A stretch of DNA of 64,000 nt from Marinobacterium mangrovicola. GTDB taxonomy: Bacteria > Pseudomonadota > Gammaproteobacteria > Pseudomonadales > Balneatricaceae. Each line of letters begins with the position of its first letter. Position 1 is the stretch's first letter. The notes beneath the pieces are model-generated. The model searched no databases and was not told where the DNA came from. It worked only from the letters and a program-made list of their open reading frames with translations. Made by a program: the position numbers and the translations under genes. The DNA lies in contig NZ_SMFU01000009.1 of NCBI RefSeq assembly GCF_004339595.1, forward strand, positions 372,001 to 436,000. The letters are read 5' to 3'. Shown here in pieces: positions 55,411 through 64,000 of the stretch.

Positions 55411-55923
55411 TTAAAAGGGGATGTCGTCGTCGAACGAATCCATATCCGGTGCAGACGGCTGCTGGGGCTGCTGCTGAGGTGCCGGAGCCGGACGCTGCTG
55501 CTGACGCGGCTGACCTTGCGGCTGCCCCTGGGGCTGACCATAGCCCATGGGATCTGGCTGTGAGTAACCACCACCAGCGTCACCACCACGGCTATCGAGC
55601 ATCTGCATTTCGCTGGCAACGATCTCAGTGGTATAGCGATCCTGACCGTCCTGGCCCTGCCATTTGCGGGTACGCAGAGAGCCTTCAACATAGACTTTGG
55701 AGCCTTTGCGCAGGTATTCACCGGCGATTTCAGCCAGACGGTTGAAGAATACGACCCGGTGCCATTCCGTGCGTTCCTGCTGCTGACCGGACTGACGGTC
55801 CTTCCAGGACTCGCTGGTCGCCAGGGTTACGTTAGTCACCGCGTTGCCTGAGGGCATGTAGCGTACTTCAGGGTCGCCCCCCAGATTACCGACCAGAATT
55901 ACTTTGTTGATGCCACGCGCCAT
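55411..55923 (-). CDS. ssb: Single-stranded DNA-binding protein
   Basis: 170 aa. The OB-fold ([26 protein letters not shown] to [14 protein letters not shown]) is followed by a Gly/Gln/Pro-rich linker and the acidic tip DSFDDDIPF that binds partner proteins. GGAGA lies before the ATG at 55923, so the longer frame from 55956 is not used. Divergent from uvrA, as in many gammaproteobacteria. Confidence 0.96.
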   Translation of the reverse strand: MARGINKVILVGNLGGDPEVRYMPSGNAVTNVTLATSESWKDRQSGQQQERTEWHRVVFFNRLAEIAGEYLRKGSKVYVEGSLRTRKWQGQDGQDRYTTEIVASEMQMLDSRGGDAGGGYSQPDPMGYGQPQGQPQGQPRQQQRPAPAPQQQPQQPSAPDMDSFDDDIPF

Positions 55924-56025
55924 CTCTATCTCCAATTTTGCGGTATTTGTTCTCAACTCATGTCCGTCGGAAACTCCGTTTCCCGAACAGAACGCGCAAT
56001 GCGCAGAATAACACAGCCAGGCGGT

Positions 56026-56054
56026 TTAAGGCGCCCTCTCTGAACGCCTATAAT
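56026..56054 (+). promoter_or_regulatory. Candidate promoter of uvrA
   Basis: Perfect TATAAT (56049-56054) with TTAAGG as -35 at 17-bp spacing, 32 bp before the uvrA ATG. No LexA-type CTGT-N8-ACAG sequence is visible in the ssb-uvrA gap. Confidence 0.5.
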
Positions 56055-56085
56055 AGCGGTTTTGCTCAATCTGGCCGGAGCGCTC

Positions 56086-58905
56086 ATGGACAAAATTCTG
56101 GTACGCGGGGCTCGCACCCACAACCTGAAGAACATCGATCTGGATATCCCCCGCGACAAACTGATCGTCATCACCGGTTTGTCTGGATCTGGCAAGTCCT
56201 CGCTGGCTTTCGATACGCTTTATGCGGAAGGACAGCGCCGTTACGTTGAATCACTTTCGACCTACGCCCGGCAGTTCCTGTCGATGATGGAAAAGCCCGA
56301 TGTAGACCATATCGAAGGGCTCTCACCCGCTATCTCCATTGAGCAGAAATCCACCTCGCACAATCCGCGCTCCACCGTGGGTACCATTACCGAGATCTAC
56401 GACTACCTGCGACTCCTGTTCGCCCGCGCCGGTGAACCACGCTGCCCAGACCACGATCTACCGCTGTCGGCACAGACGATCAGCCAGATGGTCGACCAGG
56501 TACTGAGCCTGCCCGAGGGAAGCAAGCTGATGCTGCTGGCTCCCGTCGTCCAGGGTCGCAAGGGGGAGCACCTGCACACCCTCGCCGATCTCAGAGCCCA
56601 GGGATTTGTTCGCGCCCGTATTAACGGCATCGTCGTCGATCTCGATGAAGCACCCAGCCTGGATAAGAACAAGAAACACAACATCGAAGTGGTCGTTGAT
56701 CGCTTCAAAGTACGTGATGACCTGCAGACACGCCTCGCCGAGTCATTCGAGACCGCCCTGAATCTGACTGACGGTATGGCCACTGTCGCCTGGATGGATG
56801 AGGATCAGGAGGAACTGGTGTTCTCCTCCCGGTTCGCCTGCCCCAAATGTGGTCACAGCATCCACGAACTGGAACCCCGCATGTTCTCGTTCAACAACCC
56901 CCACGGCGCCTGCCCAAGCTGTGACGGTCTGGGTGTTCGCCAGTACTTTGATCCTGCCAAAGTGGTACACGACGCCAGCCTGACGCTTTCAGAAGGCGCT
57001 ATTCGTGGCTGGGACCGCCGTTCGCTCTATTACTACCAGCAGCTCAAGGCCGTGGCCAAGCACTTCAGCTTCGATATGGATACCCCGTTCGGCGAGCTGG
57101 ACACCAAGCACCGCAAGATCATTCTTGAGGGTAGCGGCAAGGTAGAGGTGCCGTTTGAGTACGTGAATGATCGCGGCACTGTGGTCACCAAATCTCACGC
57201 GTTCGAGGGCGTTCTCAACAACCTGGAGCGCCGCTACCGGGAGACCGAATCTGAGATGGTGCGGGAGGATCTGGCCAAATTCCTCAACATGCAGCCCTGC
57301 CCGAGCTGCCACGGCACCCGCCTGCGCCGGGATGCTCGCCACGTCTACATCGATGAACGTACTTTGCCCGACCTGGTACACCTGCCCATCGGGTCCGCCT
57401 CGGACTACTTCGAGAGTCTGAAACTCACCGGTAAGCAGGGTGAGATCGCGGAGAAGATCCTCAAGGAGATCCGCGAGAGACTCTCTTTCCTGGTGAATGT
57501 GGGCCTGGATTACCTGTCACTGGAGCGCAGCGCAGAGACCCTGTCTGGCGGCGAGGCTCAGCGCATCCGCCTGGCAAGCCAAATCGGGGCAGGCCTGGTT
57601 GGCGTCATGTATATACTTGATGAGCCTTCCATCGGCCTGCATCAGCGTGACAACGAGCGACTCCTCGGTACGCTCGAACATCTTCGCGATCTCGGCAATA
57701 CCGTTATCGTCGTCGAACACGATGAAGATGCCATCCGAATGGCGGACTGGGTGATCGATATAGGTCCGGGCGCGGGTGTACACGGTGGCCGGGTGATCGC
57801 CGATGGCGAACCCAAGGAGATCATGGCGTGTGAAGATTCCATGACCGGGCAGTACCTCAGCGGCACCCGCCGCATTGAAGTACCGAAAGAGCGCAACCCA
57901 GTGGATGCAGCACGTATGCTGCGCCTGGAAGGTGCCAGCGGTAACAACTTGAAAGATGTGACCCTGGAACTGCCGGTCGGTCTGTTCACCTGTATCACCG
58001 GCGTATCTGGCTCAGGCAAGTCTACCCTGATCAATAATACGCTGTTCCCGGTGGCTGCTACCGAACTCAACAAAGCTACTACTCTCGAACATGCGCCGTA
58101 CAAAAAAATTGAGGGACTGGATCATTTCGACAAGGTGATCGATATAGACCAGAGCCCCATCGGTCGTACACCGCGCTCTAACCCGGCGACCTACACTGGC
58201 ATCTTCACCCAGGTACGCGAGCTCTTTGCCGGCACCCAGGAAGCGCGTTCCCGCGGCTACAAGCCGGGTCGTTTCAGTTTCAACGTGAAAGGCGGTCGCT
58301 GCGAGGCCTGCCAGGGCGATGGCGTAATAAAGGTAGAGATGCACTTCCTGCCGGATATCTACGTCCCCTGCGACGTGTGCAAGGGAAAACGCTACAACCG
58401 TGAAACCCTGGATGTTAAGTACAAAGGTAAGAACATCAACGAAGTCCTCGAATTGACCGTCGAGGACGCGCGCGAGTTCTTCGACGCGATACCCGCGCTG
58501 GCACGCAGACTACAGACGCTGATCGATGTGGGTCTGAGTTACATCCGCCTGGGTCAGGCGGCTACGACACTGTCCGGTGGTGAAGCACAACGTGTGAAAC
58601 TGGCGCGAGAGCTCTCCAAGCGGGATACAGGAAAAACACTCTATATCCTTGATGAACCGACTACCGGCCTGCATTTCTACGATATCGCCCAGCTACTTAG
58701 CGTGCTTGACCGCCTGCGTGACCACGGCAATACAATCGTGGTTATCGAACACAACCTCGATGTGATCAAAACCGCCGACTGGCTGATCGACCTTGGTCCC
58801 GAGGGTGGCAGCGGCGGTGGTGAGATCATCGCCACCGGCACGCCGGAAGAAGTGGCACAGAACCCAAGATCGCATACCGGGCGATTCCTAAAACCTATGC
58901 TGTGA
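56086..58905 (+). CDS. uvrA: Excinuclease ABC subunit A
   Basis: DNA damage sensor of nucleotide excision repair (939 aa). Two ABC units: Walker [10 protein letters not shown] and GVSGSGKST, signatures [13 protein letters not shown] and [13 protein letters not shown]. Zinc modules are [14 protein letters not shown]...CPSCDGLG and [11 protein letters not shown]...[10 protein letters not shown] use the ATG at 56086, with GGAG 7 bp upstream, rather than a TTG at 56062. Confidence 0.98.
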   Translation: MDKILVRGARTHNLKNIDLDIPRDKLIVITGLSGSGKSSLAFDTLYAEGQRRYVESLSTYARQFLSMMEKPDVDHIEGLSPAISIEQKSTSHNPRSTVGTITEIYDYLRLLFARAGEPRCPDHDLPLSAQTISQMVDQVLSLPEGSKLMLLAPVVQGRKGEHLHTLADLRAQGFVRARINGIVVDLDEAPSLDKNKKHNIEVVVDRFKVRDDLQTRLAESFETALNLTDGMATVAWMDEDQEELVFSSRFACPKCGHSIHELEPRMFSFNNPHGACPSCDGLGVRQYFDPAKVVHDASLTLSEGAIRGWDRRSLYYYQQLKAVAKHFSFDMDTPFGELDTKHRKIILEGSGKVEVPFEYVNDRGTVVTKSHAFEGVLNNLERRYRETESEMVREDLAKFLNMQPCPSCHGTRLRRDARHVYIDERTLPDLVHLPIGSASDYFESLKLTGKQGEIAEKILKEIRERLSFLVNVGLDYLSLERSAETLSGGEAQRIRLASQIGAGLVGVMYILDEPSIGLHQRDNERLLGTLEHLRDLGNTVIVVEHDEDAIRMADWVIDIGPGAGVHGGRVIADGEPKEIMACEDSMTGQYLSGTRRIEVPKERNPVDAARMLRLEGASGNNLKDVTLELPVGLFTCITGVSGSGKSTLINNTLFPVAATELNKATTLEHAPYKKIEGLDHFDKVIDIDQSPIGRTPRSNPATYTGIFTQVRELFAGTQEARSRGYKPGRFSFNVKGGRCEACQGDGVIKVEMHFLPDIYVPCDVCKGKRYNRETLDVKYKGKNINEVLELTVEDAREFFDAIPALARRLQTLIDVGLSYIRLGQAATTLSGGEAQRVKLARELSKRDTGKTLYILDEPTTGLHFYDIAQLLSVLDRLRDHGNTIVVIEHNLDVIKTADWLIDLGPEGGSGGGEIIATGTPEEVAQNPRSHTGRFLKPML

Positions 58906-58986
58906 CGCTAATCGAGGCCGGTTCAGCGCATACCCGCTGCCCGGCCCTTTCTATCGACCGATAAACTAACACTTAATTTCAGACAC

Positions 58987-59020
58987 AAAAAAACCCGATC
59001 CGTGAGGATCGGGTTTTTTG
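58987..59020. terminator. Bidirectional terminator between uvrA and rplQ
   Basis: CCCGATCC/GGATCGGG stem around GTGA, flanked by A7 and T6. It ends uvrA (plus) and the ribosomal alpha operon (minus). Confidence 0.92.
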
Positions 59021-59040
59021 TTTGTGGCTAGGCCGCGGGA

Positions 59041-59433
59041 TTAGTCTTCAGACTCTTCCACAACAGCTGCACCAGCAGCGCGATCAACCAGCTCAACATA
59101 AGCCATCGGCGCGTTGTCGCCGGCGCGGTAACCGCATTTCAGAATGCGGATATAACCACCCGGGCGGTTCGCGTAACGCGGGCCCAGTTCGTTGAACAGC
59201 TTGCCCACAGCCTCAGGGCTGCGAGTGCGCGAGAATGCCAGACGACGATTCGCTACGGAATCAGTCTTTGACAGAGTGATCAGCGGCTCAGCAAAGCGGC
59301 GCAGTTCTTTAGCTTTAGGCAGAGTAGTCTTGATCAGTTCGTGTTCGAACAGAGACACTGCCATGTTTTTGAACATCGCCTTGCGGTGCGCACTTGTACG
59401 ATTAAAGTGTCGACCAGATTTACGATGACGCAT
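59041..59433 (-). CDS. rplQ: 50S ribosomal protein L17
   Basis: 130 aa starting [25 protein letters not shown], the canonical L17 N-terminus. The last 10 or so residues are acidic (VVEESED). Last gene of the alpha operon, followed by a terminator. Confidence 0.98.
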   Translation of the reverse strand: MRHRKSGRHFNRTSAHRKAMFKNMAVSLFEHELIKTTLPKAKELRRFAEPLITLSKTDSVANRRLAFSRTRSPEAVGKLFNELGPRYANRPGGYIRILKCGYRAGDNAPMAYVELVDRAAGAAVVEESED

Positions 59434-59472
59434 TTTCTAAATCCTTTGCAACTTAGGGTTAGAAGCCAGACC

Positions 59473-60477
59473 TTAAGAGGCCGCCTTGTCGTCGCCCTTG
59501 AGGCTGGCCGGCGGCCAGTTCTCAAGACGCATTCCCAGAGACAGACCTTTGGACGCCAGCACGTCCTTGATCTCGGTCAGGGACTTCTTGCCCAAGTTAG
59601 GAGTCTTCAGCAGCTCTACTTCGGTGCGCTGGATCAGATCACCGATGTAATAGATCTGCTCTGCTTTCAGACAGTTAGCGGAACGAACGGTCAGCTCAAG
59701 ATCGTCAACCGGACGCAGCAGAACCGGGTCGATTTCCGGCTCAGCCGGCTCGGACTTGGTCTGCTCGCTTGCATCTTCGAGGTCAACAAACACTGCCAGC
59801 TGCTGCTGCAGGATAGTTGCCGCACGACGGATGCATTCTTCCGGATCGATCGTACCGTTGGACTCGATATCGATAACGAGTTTATCCAGGTCGGTACGCT
59901 GCTCGACACGTGCGCTCTCTACCGCGTAGGAAACACGCAGCACAGGGCTGTATGTCGCGTCGAGCTGCAGACGACCAATAGCACGAGTTTCATCGTCCTC
60001 GCTGATACGGGCATCTGCTGGCACGTAGCCGCGACCGCGACTAACCGTCAGGTGCATATTCAGGTTTGCGCCGGTGTTGAGGTGAGCAATCACGTGATCC
60101 GGATTGGCAACTTCAACGTCCTGAGTCAGCTGGATATCACCAGCTGTCACAGGACCGGGCTCGGACTTGCTAAGAGTCAGCACCGCTTCATCTGCATTGT
60201 GCAGCAGAATGGCAACACCCTTGAGGTTCAGCAGGATCTCAATGACATCCTCCTGAACCCCTTCGATGCTGCTGTATTCGTGCAGCACACCATCAATCTC
60301 TGCTTCCGTGATGGCACAGCCAGGCATGGAAGAGAGCAGAATACGGCGCAGCGCATTGCCCAGAGTATGACCGAATCCACGCTCAAGCGGCTCGAGAGTC
60401 ACTTTGGCACGTGTCTTACTGATCTCCTGCACGTCGATGTGACGTGGGCTAAGAAACTCGTTTACTGAACGCTGCAT
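59473..60477 (-). CDS. rpoA: RNA polymerase alpha subunit
   Basis: 334 aa from [19 protein letters not shown]. The assembly domain has [29 protein letters not shown]. The C-terminal domain contains [60 protein letters not shown]-type sequence (contact with UP elements and activators). The ATG at 60477 matches the family start. Confidence 0.98.
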   Translation of the reverse strand: MQRSVNEFLSPRHIDVQEISKTRAKVTLEPLERGFGHTLGNALRRILLSSMPGCAITEAEIDGVLHEYSSIEGVQEDVIEILLNLKGVAILLHNADEAVLTLSKSEPGPVTAGDIQLTQDVEVANPDHVIAHLNTGANLNMHLTVSRGRGYVPADARISEDDETRAIGRLQLDATYSPVLRVSYAVESARVEQRTDLDKLVIDIESNGTIDPEECIRRAATILQQQLAVFVDLEDASEQTKSEPAEPEIDPVLLRPVDDLELTVRSANCLKAEQIYYIGDLIQRTEVELLKTPNLGKKSLTEIKDVLASKGLSLGMRLENWPPASLKGDDKAAS

Positions 60478-60504
60478 TAGTTCCACCAGTCAAGAGTTCA
60501 AGAA

Positions 60505-61125
60505 TTACTTCGAGTAGAGCTCAACGATCAGGTGCTCGTTGATATCGGCAGACAGATCGCTACGCTCAGGACGTGCCTTGAAGACACCTTCCATTTTCGC
60601 AGCATCTACCTCAACCCACTCAACCGGTGCACGCTGAGCAGCCAGTTCCAGTGCAGCTTTGATGCGCAGCTGGTTTTTGGACTTCTCACGTACCGCGATC
60701 ACATCACCTTCCTGTACCTGGTAAGAGGGTACATTCACAGACTGACCGTTAACGGTGATCTGACGGTGAGAAACGATCTGACGAGCTTCCGCGCGGGTAG
60801 AACCGTAACCCATGCGGTAGACGACGTTGTCCAGACGGCTTTCCAGAAGCTGCAGCAGGACTTCACCTGTTGAGCCTTTCTGACGAGCCGCTTCTTTATA
60901 GTAGCTACGGAACTGACGTTCCAGAACACCGTAGGTACGACGTACTTTCTGTTTTTCACGCAGCTGCAGACCGTAGTCGGACAGGCGACCACGACGGGCG
61001 CCGTGCACGCCCGGCACTGCTTCTGCTTTGCACTTGCTGTCGAGTGCGCGAACACCGCTCTTCAGGAAGAGATCGGTGCCTTCGCGACGGGACAGCTTGC
61101 ACTTAGGTCCAAGATAACGAGCCAT
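60505..61125 (-). CDS. rpsD: 30S ribosomal protein S4
   Basis: 206 aa, [24 protein letters not shown], with an S4 RNA-binding domain ([30 protein letters not shown]). Primary 16S rRNA binder and, in E. coli, the translational repressor of the alpha operon. Confidence 0.98.
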   Translation of the reverse strand: MARYLGPKCKLSRREGTDLFLKSGVRALDSKCKAEAVPGVHGARRGRLSDYGLQLREKQKVRRTYGVLERQFRSYYKEAARQKGSTGEVLLQLLESRLDNVVYRMGYGSTRAEARQIVSHRQITVNGQSVNVPSYQVQEGDVIAVREKSKNQLRIKAALELAAQRAPVEWVEVDAAKMEGVFKARPERSDLSADINEHLIVELYSK

Positions 61126-61140
61126 ATTACTGTCTCCAGA

Positions 61141-61530
61141 TTAAACGCGACGCTTCTTCGGCGGGCGACAGCCGTTGTGCGGAATCGGGGTCACATCGGT
61201 GATGTTTGTGATTTTGTAGCCACAGCCGTTCAGAGCGCGAACAGCGGACTCACGACCCGGACCCGGGCCCTTCACAAACACGTCCAGGTTTTTCAGACCG
61301 TATTCCAGTGCAGCATTACCGGCACGCTCAGCAGCAACCTGCGCAGCGAACGGAGTGCTCTTACGGGAACCACGGAAACCTGAACCACCGGAGGTCGCCC
61401 AAGACAGTGCGTTACCCTGGCGATCGGTTATGGTGATAATGGTGTTGTTAAAAGAGGCGTGAATGTGCGCGAGGCCATCCGCTACCTGCTTTTTAACCTT
61501 TTTACGTGTGCGATTACCTGGCTTTGCCAT
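61141..61530 (-). CDS. rpsK: 30S ribosomal protein S11
   Basis: 129 aa with [43 protein letters not shown] and the basic C-terminus ([14 protein letters not shown]). Sits between rpsM and rpsD, the universal order. Confidence 0.98.
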   Translation of the reverse strand: MAKPGNRTRKKVKKQVADGLAHIHASFNNTIITITDRQGNALSWATSGGSGFRGSRKSTPFAAQVAAERAGNAALEYGLKNLDVFVKGPGPGRESAVRALNGCGYKITNITDVTPIPHNGCRPPKKRRV

Positions 61531-61549
61531 ATTCGGAAATTCCTATCGC

Positions 61550-61906
61550 TTACTTACGGATCGGCTTGCGCGGGCCCTTACGGGTGCGAGCATTGGTCTT
61601 GCTGCGCTGACCGCGAACCGGCAGGTTACGACGGTGACGCAGGCCACGGAAGCAACCCAGGTCCATAAGACGCTTGATGTTCATGTTGACTTCGCGACGC
61701 AGGTCGCCTTCAACTGTCAACTTGGCAATTTCACCACGAACATTATCGAGCTGCTCTTCGGACAGATCACCAACCTTAGTGGTCGGGGCGATGCCAGTAG
61801 CATCCAGGATCTGCTTAGCAGTCGTGCGGCCAATACCGTAAATGTAAGTCAGAGAAATTACCGCATGCTTATTGTCAGGAATATTGACGCCAGCTATACG
61901 GGCCAT
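61550..61906 (-). CDS. rpsM: 30S ribosomal protein S13
   Basis: 118 aa, [30 protein letters not shown], ending in the tRNA-contacting basic tail. First gene of the alpha operon, with its own promoter upstream. Confidence 0.98.
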   Translation of the reverse strand: MARIAGVNIPDNKHAVISLTYIYGIGRTTAKQILDATGIAPTTKVGDLSEEQLDNVRGEIAKLTVEGDLRREVNMNIKRLMDLGCFRGLRHRRNLPVRGQRSKTNARTRKGPRKPIRK

Positions 61907-61985
61907 TCAATGTACTCCATGTTTCTGTCCCCGACTGACTAATTGCGGGAACCGTTTTAATCAAATAGTTCGTGGAAGGCGCGCA

Positions 61986-62014
61986 ATACTACACCTTGAT
62001 CATTTTTAAATCAA
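61986..62014 (-). promoter_or_regulatory. Promoter of the alpha operon
   Basis: On the minus strand TTGATT (62009-62014), 17-bp spacer, TAGTAT (61986-61991). It lies in the 148-bp gap between rpmJ and rpsM, leaving a leader of about 70 nt where S4 autoregulation would be expected. Confidence 0.65.
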
Positions 62015-62054
62015 GTCGAGCAGCACAGCCTCCCAACAACCAGCCATTCGTGGA

Positions 62055-62171
62055 TTAACCCTGGCGCTGCTTGTGTCGGGGTTCCACTTTGCAGATCACG
62101 CGCACGGAACCGTTGCGACGTACGATCTTGCAGTGACGGCAAATCTTTTTAACAGATGCGCGTACTTTCAT
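62055..62171 (-). CDS. rpmJ: 50S ribosomal protein L36
   Basis: 38 residues, [20 protein letters not shown] and onward to PRHKQRQG. The zinc ligands CRHC, a third Cys (VICK) and a His (PRHK) are present, so it is the zinc-binding (C+) form. It lies between secY and rpsM, the conserved location, 17 bp after secY. Confidence 0.97.
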   Translation of the reverse strand: MKVRASVKKICRHCKIVRRNGSVRVICKVEPRHKQRQG

Positions 62172-62188
62172 GATCCACCTCATTAGGC

Positions 62189-63514
62189 TTAGCGCAGGAG
62201 ACCCGCGCCGCCTTTAAGATTCGATTTTTTCATCAGTGATTCGTACTGATGAGACATCAGGTGTGATTGCACCTGAGCCATAAAGTCCATCACCACAACA
62301 ACCACGATCAGCAGAGACGTACCACCAAAATAGAAGGGTACGTTCCATGCCACGACCAGGAACTGCGGCATCAGTGACACGGCGGTGATATATAGCGCGC
62401 CGAACAGAGTCAGGCGGCTCAACACCGTGTCGATATAACGTGCGGACTGTTCACCAGGACGGATCCCAGGGATAAAGGCACCTGATTTTTTCAGGTTATC
62501 TGCCACGTCACGCGGATTGAAAACAATCGCGGTGTAGAAGTAGCAGAAGAATACGATCGCAATTGCGAACAGCAAGATGTACAACGGCTGTCCCGGCCCA
62601 AGAGCCAGAGCCACATCCTGCAGCCAGCCCATGCCTTCACCCTGACCGAACCACTGCCCGACTGACGCCGGGAACAGCAGAATACTGGAAGCGAAGATCG
62701 GCGGAATAACACCGGCCATGTTCACTTTCAGCGGCAGGTGGCTGGACTGTGCGGCGTACACACGGCGACCCTGCTGACGTTTCGCGTAGTTGATGGTAAT
62801 GCGGCGTTGACCGCGTTCCATAAACACCACAAAGCCAACAGTAGCCACCGCCATCACAGCGATAGCCAGCAACGCGAGGATGTTCATATCACCCTGACGC
62901 GCTGCTTCAAAGGACTGGCCGATTGCACTTGGCAACCCGGCCACAATACCTGCGAAGATCAGAATAGAGATACCGTTGCCGATCCCCTTTTCAGTGACCT
63001 GTTCACCAAGCCACATCAGGAAGACCGCGCCGGCCACCAGAGTTACAACCGCTACAAAATAGAAGCTGATACTGGCGCTGAACGCCACGCCCTGGTTCGC
63101 CAGACCCACCGCCATACCCAGCGACTGCACAGTGGCCAAAACCACCGTCGCGTAACGAGTATACTGGTTGATCTTGCGACGACCCGCCTCGCCCTCTTTC
63201 TTCAACTGTTCCAGCGTCGGACTCACAATCGTCATCAACTGCATAATAATAGATGCAGAGATGTACGGCATGATGCCCAGTGCGAGGATCGACATACGCT
63301 CCAACGCACCACCAGAGAACATATTGAACAGGCTCAGGATCGTCCCCTGATTCTGATCAAACAGCGCAGCGAGTCGGTCCGGGTTGATACCGGGAACCGG
63401 GATATGAGCCCCGATCCGGTATACGATAACCGCTATCAGAACGAAGCGAAGGCGCGCCCAAAGCTCACCAAGACCGCTCTGATTTCCCGCTGGTATTTGT
63501 CCTTTCTTAGCCAT
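62189..63514 (-). CDS. secY: Protein translocase subunit SecY
   Basis: 441 aa with ten membrane segments, forming the SecYEG channel. Recognisable blocks are [43 protein letters not shown] and [15 protein letters not shown], with the cytoplasmic loop [23 protein letters not shown]. It starts one base after rplO. Confidence 0.98.
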   Translation of the reverse strand: MAKKGQIPAGNQSGLGELWARLRFVLIAVIVYRIGAHIPVPGINPDRLAALFDQNQGTILSLFNMFSGGALERMSILALGIMPYISASIIMQLMTIVSPTLEQLKKEGEAGRRKINQYTRYATVVLATVQSLGMAVGLANQGVAFSASISFYFVAVVTLVAGAVFLMWLGEQVTEKGIGNGISILIFAGIVAGLPSAIGQSFEAARQGDMNILALLAIAVMAVATVGFVVFMERGQRRITINYAKRQQGRRVYAAQSSHLPLKVNMAGVIPPIFASSILLFPASVGQWFGQGEGMGWLQDVALALGPGQPLYILLFAIAIVFFCYFYTAIVFNPRDVADNLKKSGAFIPGIRPGEQSARYIDTVLSRLTLFGALYITAVSLMPQFLVVAWNVPFYFGGTSLLIVVVVVMDFMAQVQSHLMSHQYESLMKKSNLKGGAGLLR

Positions 63515-63949
63515 TTACGCCTCGACTTTACCGCCAGCAGCTTCGATCGCAGCCTGAGCACCTTTGGTCACTTTAAGACCTTTAACGGTGACTGCCTTTG
63601 TGATCTCACCAGACAGGATCACACGCGCAGATTTAATTTCCTGCCTGATGATGTCTGCCTGTTTCAGCGCGTCCAGATCAACCACTTCAACGCCAGCTGC
63701 AACCAGCTCGTTGAGGCGGATCTCAGCGACGTAACGCGCTTTACGGGAATTGAAACCAAATTTCGGCAGACGACGCTGAATCGGCATCTGACCGCCTTCA
63801 AAACCCGGGTTTACACTACCGCCTGAGCGGGATTTCAAACCCTTGTGGCCACGGCCACCAGTCTTACCCAGACCGGAGCCGATACCACGACCGACACGCT
63901 TGGGTGCCTGTTTGGAGCCGGCGCCCGGGCGCAGAGAGTTCAAACGCAT
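63515..63949 (-). CDS. rplO: 50S ribosomal protein L15
   Basis: 144 aa, [44 protein letters not shown], the glycine-rich L15 N-terminus. GAGGAG lies upstream of the ATG. Part of the spc operon. Confidence 0.98.
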   Translation of the reverse strand: MRLNSLRPGAGSKQAPKRVGRGIGSGLGKTGGRGHKGLKSRSGGSVNPGFEGGQMPIQRRLPKFGFNSRKARYVAEIRLNELVAAGVEVVDLDALKQADIIRQEIKSARVILSGEITKAVTVKGLKVTKGAQAAIEAAGGKVEA

Positions 63950-63962
63950 TGGGTCACTCCTC

Positions 63963-64000
63963 TTACTCGCTAACTACCTGAACCATGTAGTTAACTTTGT
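63963..64000 (-). CDS. rpmD: 50S ribosomal protein L30, C-terminal end
   Basis: The last 11 codons are visible ([11 protein letters not shown] then TAA), matching the L30 C-terminus. The rest is beyond the window edge. The position before rplO is the conserved spc order. Confidence 0.88.
   Translation of the reverse strand, partial: KVNYMVQVVSE

Overview
The window comes from a gammaproteobacterial chromosome with a fairly high G+C content. Gene order and protein style resemble Pseudomonas, Marinobacter and the Oceanospirillaceae. The block thiO - type IV minor pilins - fkpB-lspA-ileS-ribF-murJ-rpsT-proB-obgE-rpmA-rplU-ispB matches the order I recall for Pseudomonas aeruginosa. A marine Oceanospirillales-type bacterium is my best guess, but the genus cannot be fixed from the sequence. 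I see no tRNA, rRNA, insertion sequence, prophage or CRISPR array.

Layout. Positions 1-7.2 kb hold the end of a ChaN-like lipoprotein gene, pta, the ahpC-ahpF peroxide-detoxification pair, a di-haem cytochrome c peroxidase behind a Fur-like box, and a small unknown gene. Positions 7.3-16.8 kb hold a complete-looking nitrate assimilation locus. It has two divergent operons: nrtABC plus an FAD reductase on the minus strand, and nasA-cobA-mobA on the plus strand. Between them lie two sigma-54-type promoters, one perfect NtrC-type site and, unusually clearly, an intrinsic terminator just before the first gene of each operon. This is the architecture of ANTAR (NasR/NasT) antitermination. cobA (sirohaem precursor) and mobA (Mo-bis-MGD) supply cofactors for nitrite and nitrate reduction. 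The molybdopterin genes moaA, moaB, moeA, moaC and moaD follow at 47.6-52.4 kb.

Positions 16.86-17.03 kb carry an unannotated-looking RNA gene. About 173 nt contain ten GGA motifs, most in small hairpin loops, and end in a strong terminator. It looks like a CsrA/RsmA-sequestering sRNA (RsmY/RsmZ/CsrB type). nadE and thiO follow on the other strand.

Positions 20.0-32.6 kb hold two consecutive minor-pilin clusters, both on the minus strand. The first (fimT-pilV-pilW-pilX-pilY1-pilE-fimU) is the standard set, but its pilY1 is cut by a single in-frame TAA inside an inserted LamG-like domain. The second (pilE-, fimT-, pilW-, pilX- and pilV-like) has no PilY1. Instead it has enlarged pilX-like (370 aa) and pilV-like (about 598 aa) members and looks AT-richer than its surroundings. 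It sits where ispH lies in the P. aeruginosa order as I recall it.

Positions 32.7-44.8 kb are housekeeping genes (fkpB-lspA-ileS-ribF, murJ, rpsT, proB, obgE, rpmA-rplU, ispB, tpm). Positions 45-47.6 kb hold fabA-fabB and plsC. Positions 52.4-55.9 kb hold a SirB2-like membrane protein, an RmlD-like reductase, an MFS transporter and ssb. uvrA follows. The right end is the distal spc operon and alpha operon, including the 38-residue L36 gene, and stops inside rpmD.
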